Below, piece after piece: positions 58,532-64,000 of a stretch of DNA of 64,000 nt (position 1 is its first letter; each line of letters opens with the position of its first letter). Where the stretch lies: positions 1,054,001-1,118,000 of the forward strand of contig OZ251218.1 in the NCBI GenBank assembly GCA_965240365.1, read 5' to 3'. The notes under the pieces are model-generated. The model had not been told where the DNA came from and did not search any database. It saw only the letters and a program-made list of their open reading frames with translations. Both the position numbers and the translations under genes were made by a program. This DNA is from G965240365 sp965240365 (GTDB lineage: Bacteria > Pseudomonadota > Gammaproteobacteria > Eutrophobiales > Eutrophobiaceae).

Positions 58532-59134
58532 ATGAAATTACATTATTTGTTTGCGATTCTGTTATTCGCTGTCTTTCAGCATGGCCGGGCCGATGGTGAT
58601 CCGGCCAAGGGAGAGACGCTGTCACAGACCTGTGCGGCCTGCCATAACACCGATGGCAACAGCATCAACCCGATCTGGCCCAAGCTCGCGGGGCAACATG
58701 CCTCCTACACGCGGAAACAGCTTGAGAATTTCAAGGCGGGCAAGCGGGTCAACGTGCAGATGAATGCGCTGGCCGCCGCCCTGAGCGAGGAAGATATACT
58801 GCACCTTGCCGCTTATTACGCCAGCCGGAAAATCAAAAAAGGCGAGGCCCGGCCCGAGGCGCTGGAACTGGGCGAAAGACTTTATCGCTACGGCGACAGC
58901 GAGGCCCGGATCCCGGCCTGCATGGCCTGTCACGGCCCGGCCGGAAACGGCAATCCCGGCGCGCGCTATCCGGCCCTCGGCGGCCAGCATGCGGCCTACA
59001 CGGCGGCCCAACTCAGGATGTTTAAATCCGGGGAACGCAACAATGATCTGAACAATGTCATGCGCTCAATCGCCGCCTCCATGTCAGAGGCGCAGATTGA
59101 CGCTATCGCTAACTACATTCAGGGCCTCTATTGA
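58532..59134 (+). CDS. Di-haem cytochrome c4
   Basis: A periplasmic electron carrier to terminal oxidases. The 200-residue precursor has a signal peptide (KLHYLFAILLFAVFQHGRA|D) and two class-I cytochrome c domains, each with a CxxCH haem site: CAACHNTDGN and CMACHGPAGN. Axial methionines are in VNVQMNALAAALS and NNVMRSIAASMS. The two halves are related by the usual internal duplication. It precedes dsbA, and haem attachment needs the thiol chemistry of that compartment. Confidence 0.95.
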   Translation: MKLHYLFAILLFAVFQHGRADGDPAKGETLSQTCAACHNTDGNSINPIWPKLAGQHASYTRKQLENFKAGKRVNVQMNALAAALSEEDILHLAAYYASRKIKKGEARPEALELGERLYRYGDSEARIPACMACHGPAGNGNPGARYPALGGQHAAYTAAQLRMFKSGERNNDLNNVMRSIAASMSEAQIDAIANYIQGLY

Positions 59135-59201
59135 GCGGCGCAAAGATTTTCCGGCGTAAAATCAACGGAATCGTGGTCTAAGCCCGCAAGCAATAAAATA
59201 A

Positions 59202-59243
59202 GGAAGCTCTGAATAAATCCATCCTGGACTTATCAGAGCTTCC
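59202..59243. mobile_element. MITE-like element B, solo end hairpin (copy 3)
   Basis: A 42-bp near-perfect hairpin GGAAGCTCTGA...TCAGAGCTTCC, matching the left-end hairpin of element B, flanked by ATAA duplications (59198-59201 and 59244-59247). It lies between the cytochrome c4 and dsbA genes and could also act as a terminator or attenuator there. Confidence 0.75.
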
Positions 59244-59275
59244 ATAACAACCCCAACCGGCCACAGAGGACTAAT

Positions 59276-59899
59276 ATGAAAAATCTGACCGCACTTTTTT
59301 TGTTCATCAGCCTGCTTATATCGGGCGCCCTGCTCAGGGCAGCCGACGGCTATGTTGAAATATCACCGGCGCAGCCGACTCAGACCGGCGACAAGATCGA
59401 GGTGCTGGAAATATTCTGGTACGCCTGCCCGCACTGCAATGATTTTCAACCCTACCTGGAAACATGGCTGGAAAACAAGCCGGACGATGTTGAGTTCCGG
59501 CGGATGCCGGGCATCTTTCGCAAAAGCTGGGCGCCTCATGCGAAGGCGTACTATACGGCGGAAAAGCTGGGGGTCCTGGACGCCATCCACGGCCCGCTGT
59601 TTGCCGCCATCCACAGACAAAGAAAAAAAATCCATGATGACAAGGCCATCAGGAAGTTCTTCATCAGCAATGGCGTCGATAAGGGCGATTTCAAAAAGGT
59701 CTATGAATCCGATGAAGTCGATACCAAAGTCAAGCAGGCCTTTGTTATGGCGCAGCGTTACAAGGTAACGGGCGTGCCGGCCGTCATCGTCAACGGCAAA
59801 TATCTGGTCAGCGGTTCAACGGCCGGCAGCTTTCCAAATGTGCTGAAGGTTATCGATCAACTGATCGGCAGGGAAAGGGCAAATATCGCGGGCCGCTGA
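59276..59899 (+). CDS. dsbA: Thiol:disulfide interchange protein DsbA
   Basis: DsbA introduces disulfides into periplasmic proteins. The 207-residue precursor has a signal peptide (NLTALFLFISLLISGALLRA|A), the thioredoxin-fold active site FWYACPHCNDF (CPHC) and the cis-proline loop YKVTGVPAVIVNG. The helical insert lies between. Likely clients in this window are LptD and the cytochromes. Inverted sequences AAATATCGCG / CGCGATATTT span its stop codon (59881-59918) and may form a terminator. Confidence 0.96.
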   Translation: MKNLTALFLFISLLISGALLRAADGYVEISPAQPTQTGDKIEVLEIFWYACPHCNDFQPYLETWLENKPDDVEFRRMPGIFRKSWAPHAKAYYTAEKLGVLDAIHGPLFAAIHRQRKKIHDDKAIRKFFISNGVDKGDFKKVYESDEVDTKVKQAFVMAQRYKVTGVPAVIVNGKYLVSGSTAGSFPNVLKVIDQLIGRERANIAGR

Positions 59900-59918
59900 G
59901 CCTCTGGCCGCGATATTT

Positions 59919-59955
59919 CCCTTACAAACAAAAACACCGAACCTGGGTTCGGTGT
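59919..59955 (-). terminator. Intrinsic terminator of ssrA
   Basis: On the minus strand ACACCGAAC-CCA-GGTTCGGTGT forms a 9-10 bp stem (59934-59955) followed by TTTTTGTTTGT. It starts ~9 nt after the CCA end of the tmRNA and lies between the convergent dsbA and ssrA. Confidence 0.8.
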
Positions 59956-59963
59956 CAATAATT

Positions 59964-60323
59964 GGTGGAGGCGGCGGGAATTGAACCCGCGTCCGCAAAT
60001 CCTCTGCCTTTGGTTCTACATGCTTAGCCTGCTCTTTGAATTTAACGGCCCGCTACCCGAACGGCAGGGGGACAGACCGCGATTCCGTACAATCTTTAAC
60101 GCATCCACCCCGGACAGGTGTCAGCGCGATCTTGTGTGAGTCGACGCCTGATCCTGCGCGCACAAGCACGACATCAGTCAGACGGCACCGGGCAGTTTAT
60201 CAGGCCGCCAGTGCGTAGTTGTCTTCGTTGGCAACTATTAAAAAGTGCAGTTGTATTTACGAGGTGTCTGCGCCTCGGCATGCCCCTCAGGTTTCCTATC
60301 CACGTCGAAGCCATTGCGCCCCC
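59964..60323 (-). ncRNA. ssrA: Transfer-messenger RNA (tmRNA)
   Basis: A 360-nt one-piece tmRNA. The tRNA-like ends pair: 5' GGGGGCG with 3' CGCCTCC, followed by A and an encoded CCA. The T arm is GGCGGG-TTCAATT-CCCGCC-like. The coding segment GCCAACGAAGACAACTACGC, CTGGCGGCCTGA gives the tag ANEDNYALAA, followed by stop; E. coli has ANDENYALAA, so residues D and E are swapped. It rescues stalled ribosomes and marks products for ClpXP and other proteases, including the FtsH encoded at the left edge. Confidence 0.96.
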
Positions 60324-60677
60324 GATTCTGAATATCCTGATGAGTCTGAATTATTAACCCGACAATTAATAATGTAGCGGGTTAATAATGCAGCACACGG
60401 ATGTGCTGCCACAGGCATAGCCTGCGGAGCCCAATTAGATAGGCCAGGATGGCCTATCTAATTGCCATATTGATAATAGCGCATTATCGCCGGAAAGCAA
60501 GCGGGTTTTTATGGCAATTTTTCTCCGTATCAATGTTATTCCGGCCTCCCTGCTTAAATCAGGCGGATTTTACCGGTTTTGGCATTATACTTTCCTGTCA
60601 GATTCAGGACGGGATGCAACCACAGCGATAACGGTAAAGTCTGCGCCCCTTCCTGCCGGGACAGAACCGCATGAGCC
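60324..60677. other. Intergenic region between ssrA and the RDD gene, with a hairpin array
   Basis: The first ~30 bp upstream of ssrA should hold its promoter. Four consecutive hairpins follow at 60351-60463. The remainder (60464-60677) has no recognised repeat or gene; a 60-codon plus-strand frame there has no identifiable product. Confidence 0.5.
60351..60463. repeat. Array of four hairpins
   Basis: Perfect arms TTATTAACCCG/CGGGTTAATAA (60351-60388), CAGCAC/GTGCTG (60391-60408), AGGC/GCCT (60413-60423) and AATTAGATAGGCC/GGCCTATCTAATT (60433-60463). The arrangement is not repeated elsewhere in the window. It could be a transcription barrier, an RNA element or the core of another small mobile repeat. 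Confidence 0.6.
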
Positions 60678-61373
60678 ATGATACTCGATACCATCCGCAG
60701 CTTTGAAACGCCCGAGGGCATTGAACTGCAATTGCAGGTCGCAGGCCCGGTCAGCCGCGCGTCCGCCTGGCTGGTGGATAGCCTGATCCGGCTGTTTTTT
60801 TATGTCCTGATCTTTATCCTTGCCCTACCGCCGGTGCTTGGCGAACTGGGCTGGGGCATCCTGCTGCTGCTCTATTTTTTGATCGCCTGGTTTTATCCGG
60901 TCCTGTTTGAGGTCTTCAAGGGCCAGACCCCCGGCAAAAAGCTGTTTAATCTGTGGGTCTGCCATGATAACGGCACGCCCATCGGCTGGCAGGCATCCAT
61001 GATCCGCAATCTGTTGCGCGTGGCCGACTTTTTTCCTTTTTGCTATGGCTTCGGACTGGCCGCCATGCTGTTGAACCGGGATTTTAAGCGTCTGGGCGAT
61101 CTGGCCGCGGGCGCCCTGGTCATTTATCGGGATAGCGAAGCGCCGGATTATCAAATCCCCCCCGCGCGGCCCTTGCCTTTGCCGCTGGCGCTCGGGCCCG
61201 CGGAGCAGCGCGCGATCCTGGAATTTGCCGAAAGGGAGCAACGGCTCTCGCCGGCAAGGCGCATAGAACTGGCCGATATTCTCAAGGATTTAACCCGGCA
61301 CGACGGCGATAAAGGGCGCGCACAATTACTGCGTTATGCCAACTGGATACAACGCGGCGGAGAGCAGGCATGA
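60678..61373 (+). CDS. RDD-family membrane protein
   Basis: A 231-residue inner-membrane protein with the RDD signature: SRASAWLVDSLIRLFFYVLI (Arg and Asp at the start of helix 1), FEVFKGQTPGKKLFNLWV, and LNRDFKRLGDLAAGALVIY. Three membrane segments precede a ~65-residue cytoplasmic tail. Function of RDD proteins is mostly unknown; some act as ion antiporters. It overlaps the SpoIIM-like gene by 4 bp and belongs with the two following genes as one unit. Confidence 0.9.
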   Translation: MILDTIRSFETPEGIELQLQVAGPVSRASAWLVDSLIRLFFYVLIFILALPPVLGELGWGILLLLYFLIAWFYPVLFEVFKGQTPGKKLFNLWVCHDNGTPIGWQASMIRNLLRVADFFPFCYGFGLAAMLLNRDFKRLGDLAAGALVIYRDSEAPDYQIPPARPLPLPLALGPAEQRAILEFAEREQRLSPARRIELADILKDLTRHDGDKGRAQLLRYANWIQRGGEQA

Positions 61374-62365
61374 AACAGTATGCCTTTGAGCGCGAACACG
61401 CGGCGCTGTGGGCGAGGTATGAGGCGTTGCTGGCCGGCTTTGACGGCAAAAGCCGGAACCCGGACGCGGCGCAACGCCATGAACTGCCCGGGCTTTACCG
61501 GCGCGTCTGCCAGCACTATGCCATCGCGCGGCAACGCCAGTACAGCCTGCGCCTGGTCAACGCCCTGCACCGGCGCGTGCTGGCCGGCCATCAACGGCTC
61601 TACAAGCACAAGGCAGGGTGGCTATGGCGCGTGCTGACATTCATCCGGGCCGGTTTCCCGGCAGAGGTCCGGCGTCACCGGCGGGCCTTCTGGCTGGCCT
61701 CGCTGCTGTTTTACGGGCCCGCGCTGGCCTTCGGCCTGGCCTGTTACCTGGATAACGGCCTGATCTATCAGCTTATGGACACGGACTCCGTGGCCACGAT
61801 GGAATATATGTACAACCCGACCAATGCCCATATCGGGCGGGCCGCCGAGCGCCAGTCGGACACGGATTTCATGATGTTTGGCTATTACATCTTCAATAAT
61901 ATCTCGATTGGTTTTCGCACCTATGCCATGGGCATACTGGCCGGCCTCGGCACCCTGTATATTCTGATTTATAACGGCCTGGTCATCGGCGGCGTGGCCG
62001 GCCATTTAAGCCAGTTGGGCTTCACTCAGACCTTCTGGCCCTTCGTCGCGGGCCACAGCGCGTTTGAACTGACCGCGATCTGCATCTGCGGCGCGGCCGG
62101 ATTGTGTCTGGCGCGGCCGCTCATCGCGCCGGGGCGCAGGCGGCGGCTAGACGCCATGAAGGTGGCCGCGCTGGACAGCATCCGGCTGGTGATGGGCGCG
62201 GCGCTGTTGCTGCTGATCGCCGCCTTCATTGAGGCCTTCTGGTCATCCGGCAACTTGCCGGCGGGTTTGAAATATACGGTCGGCGTTTTTTTCTGGTTGG
62301 CCATTGCCTTGTATCTGCGCCTGGCCGGGCGCGATTATGACAGCGGGGCCGCCAATGCGGATTGA
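61370..62365 (+). CDS. Stage II sporulation protein M-like (SpoIIM/DUF95) membrane protein
   Basis: A 331-residue polytopic protein of the SpoIIM/DUF95 family: N-terminal helical region, then FGYYIFNNISIGFRTYAMGI, LIYNGLVIGGVAGHLSQLGF and FVAGHSAFELTAICICGAAG, the conserved HSxxEL motif. The family occurs in many non-sporulating bacteria beside RDD, DUF4129, MoxR and DUF58 genes. It overlaps the RDD gene by 4 bp and the next gene by 11 bp, so the three are co-translated. Confidence 0.9.
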   Translation: MKQYAFEREHAALWARYEALLAGFDGKSRNPDAAQRHELPGLYRRVCQHYAIARQRQYSLRLVNALHRRVLAGHQRLYKHKAGWLWRVLTFIRAGFPAEVRRHRRAFWLASLLFYGPALAFGLACYLDNGLIYQLMDTDSVATMEYMYNPTNAHIGRAAERQSDTDFMMFGYYIFNNISIGFRTYAMGILAGLGTLYILIYNGLVIGGVAGHLSQLGFTQTFWPFVAGHSAFELTAICICGAAGLCLARPLIAPGRRRRLDAMKVAALDSIRLVMGAALLLLIAAFIEAFWSSGNLPAGLKYTVGVFFWLAIALYLRLAGRDYDSGAANAD

Positions 62366-63866
62366 AAACATGACCGCCGCGCTCAGGCCCCGAACCGGCC
62401 GCGAAGCCATAGACCTCGGCTTCAATATGGCGCAACGCTGGTTTTTGCCGCTGTTATTACTCTGGTGCGCCGCCGCCATACCGCTTTTTATCCTGCTTAC
62501 CCTGCTGCCGTTTATCAGCGCCTTCTGGGCGCTGGTCATCATCTGGTGGTTAAAGCCCCTGTTTGAACAAAGCCAGCTTTACTACCTGAGCCGGGCCCTG
62601 TTCGGCGAATATCCGTCTATCAGCCAGGTATTGAAACGCTACTGGCAGATCAGCCGGGTCCAGCTCATCCCGCTCTTGAGCTGGCGCCGTCTGTCCCTGA
62701 CACGCGGCTTTCAGGCCCCGCTGGCACTGCTGGAGGGGCTGGAGGGCGAAGCGCGCCGGACCCGGCTCGGGCTGCTGTCCCTGACCCAGGCCGGGCCGGC
62801 CCAACGGCTGCATGTTTACTGCTTTATATTCGAGCGCCTATTGTGGCTCAATCTGTGCTTTTTGCTGGCGACCCTGTTGCCGGGAGACAGCTTCTCCCAA
62901 AATGTCTATCCATTGCTGACCTATGATGATGCGGGCTGGGCCAGCCTGATCAGCGACCTGTTTTATGTGCTGGCCATGGCCGTCATGGCCCCGTTCTATG
63001 TCTCGGCCGGTTTTTCCCTGTATCTGGCCCGGCGCAGCGAACTTGAGGGCTGGGATATCGAACTCAATTTCAGAGCTATCGCCGCGCGCCTCAAAAAACC
63101 CCATTCACGACGGGTCGCGGGTCTCTCTGGTGTGGGCGTGGGTGTGGCCATAAGTCTGGCCCTGGCCACGGCCACGGTCAGTGAACCGGCGCGAGCCTCG
63201 GATCAGGCCCAGGCAAAAATAGTGATCGAGGACATACTGCAACAAGAAGAATTCGGCAAAACGGAAACCGTTAAGCGTTGGCAATTTACTGGCGAGAAGA
63301 CCGAAAAGAAGGCATGGGATCTGTCGCTATTGAAAGAGCTTGCGCCGGAACTGGCCCGCCTGCTGGAAGTTCTGCTGTGGATCGCCGCCGTCATCCTGCT
63401 GCTGTATTTGCTCATCCGTTTTTCAGAGCCAGGCAGGCGCGGTCTGTTCGGGGCCAAAACCGCTAAAAAATACCGGCCGCCGGCCCGCTTATTCGGCCTC
63501 GGCGTGGACGAGGAAAGCCTGCCTGAAGACGTGCTGGCCGCGGTCAGGGAGAAGCTGGCAGACGGGCAGACGCGGGCCGCGCTGGGCCTGCTATACCGCG
63601 CAAGCCTCAGCAAGCTGATCTTTCTGCATCAACTCGAAATCAGCGAAGCGGCGACCGAGGGAGAATGCCGCCGGCTGGTTGAAAGATTACGCCCGCGGGA
63701 CGAAGCCCACTATTTCAGCGCCCTCACCCGCGCCTGGCTGCTTTTGGCCTATGCCCACGAAACGCCCGATCCTGCTGAACTAAGCCGGCTCTGTGAGCGC
63801 TGGCCGGCGTTTTACGACCGGGAGCGGGCGGGAGGGACCATAGCCAGAGGCGAATCGGCACAATGA
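62355..63866 (+). CDS. DUF4129-domain membrane protein
   Basis: The start is set at 62355 (MRIENMTAALRPR), overlapping the SpoIIM-like gene by 11 bp. The 503-residue protein has an N-terminal multi-helix membrane region, a second membrane segment (LEVLLWIAAVILLLYLLIRF) and a C-terminal soluble domain with LGLLYRASLSKLIFLHQLEI, then TEGECRRLVERL, the DUF4129 pattern. In other proteobacteria such genes precede DUF4350, MoxR and DUF58 genes, forming a putative AAA-ATPase/vWA chaperone-type locus that may continue beyond the window. Confidence 0.85.
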   Translation: MRIENMTAALRPRTGREAIDLGFNMAQRWFLPLLLLWCAAAIPLFILLTLLPFISAFWALVIIWWLKPLFEQSQLYYLSRALFGEYPSISQVLKRYWQISRVQLIPLLSWRRLSLTRGFQAPLALLEGLEGEARRTRLGLLSLTQAGPAQRLHVYCFIFERLLWLNLCFLLATLLPGDSFSQNVYPLLTYDDAGWASLISDLFYVLAMAVMAPFYVSAGFSLYLARRSELEGWDIELNFRAIAARLKKPHSRRVAGLSGVGVGVAISLALATATVSEPARASDQAQAKIVIEDILQQEEFGKTETVKRWQFTGEKTEKKAWDLSLLKELAPELARLLEVLLWIAAVILLLYLLIRFSEPGRRGLFGAKTAKKYRPPARLFGLGVDEESLPEDVLAAVREKLADGQTRAALGLLYRASLSKLIFLHQLEISEAATEGECRRLVERLRPRDEAHYFSALTRAWLLLAYAHETPDPAELSRLCERWPAFYDRERAGGTIARGESAQ

Positions 63867-64000
63867 TGGATTCCCGGCTCATACTTTGTCGTCATTATGG
63901 CCAGCCAGCCGCTGGCAGGCAGACACCAGGCAGCCCTGATTAGGTGTATCCCGAGTAGATTTCGGCTTTCGTCTGTCTGCCTGCCCTGCAACAGGCAGGA
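63867..64000. other. Intergenic repeat sequence at the right edge
   Basis: Contains GCCCTGATTAGG, related to the right end of element B, and two degenerate GCCTGC/GCAGGC palindromes, the last (63981-63999) cut near the window end. No gene start is visible. Confidence 0.5.

Noticed and set aside
566..63866. Numerous long frames antisense or out of frame to core genes (for example 206-571 +, 752-1111 +, 42942-like frames over mnmG, spoT and the RND gene)
   Set aside because: They overlap strongly supported genes, have no recognisable domains and are expected in GC-rich DNA where stop codons are rare on the other strand.

Overview
The window looks like a gammaproteobacterial chromosome, probably near the replication origin by gene content. 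The evidence is the order mnmG-rsmG-parA-parB-atpIBEFHAGDC, the pairs rlmE-ftsH, spoT-ridA-recG and ubiC-ubiA, the run lptD-surA-pdxA-rsmA, engB-cytochrome c4-dsbA, and a one-piece tmRNA with tag ANEDNYALAA. Two outer-membrane biogenesis genes (lptD, surA) show a Gram-negative envelope. I cannot name the genus.

Layout. 1-13949 (minus strand) is a core block: partial ftsH, rlmE, the complete F1Fo ATP synthase operon, parBA, rsmG and mnmG. 13950-33281 is an accessory region. It holds a cluster of an actin/Hsp70-fold SrfB-like protein, a P-loop GTPase-like SrfC protein, a membrane coiled-coil protein, a TAXI solute-binding protein, a DUF2135-type protein, an anchored trypsin-like protease and another membrane protein (14186-26219). 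It is followed by a degenerating array of secreted Sel1 / PEGA / formylglycine-generating-enzyme (FGE) paralogues, interleaved with an intact higBA and a decayed brnTA toxin-antitoxin pair (26565-32338). 33282-37930 has a vWA-FHA membrane protein, birA, coaX, a short membrane protein, tRNA-Thr and a pRiA4b ORF-3-like gene. 38588-49804 has ubiA, ubiC, recG, ridA, spoT and an RND pump with its adaptor. 49967-55601 is lptD-surA-pdxA-rsmA. 55777-63866 holds a Fic-like protein, an AT-rich region with DnaA-box-like sites, a candidate sRNA, engB, cytochrome c4, dsbA, ssrA and an RDD / SpoIIM / DUF4129 membrane trio.

The intergenic DNA is full of small non-autonomous repeats of at least five families. 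One is a 19-bp palindrome (CCTGCCTGNNGCAGGCAGG type). Comparing repeat copies inside this window shows it as a precise 19-bp gain or loss in seven places. Another is a MITE-like element with 4-bp A/T target duplications, one copy of which has inserted in frame into the signal-peptide region of surA.

The most interesting candidates are the SrfB/SrfC-protease-TAXI cluster as a possible envelope-associated NTPase system, the FGE paralogues whose divergence is concentrated at the positions varied in diversity-generating-retroelement targets (no reverse transcriptase or template seen here), the 19-bp palindromes, and a candidate sRNA with three C/U-rich loops beside engB. All functional assignments come from reading motifs by eye; no database search was run.
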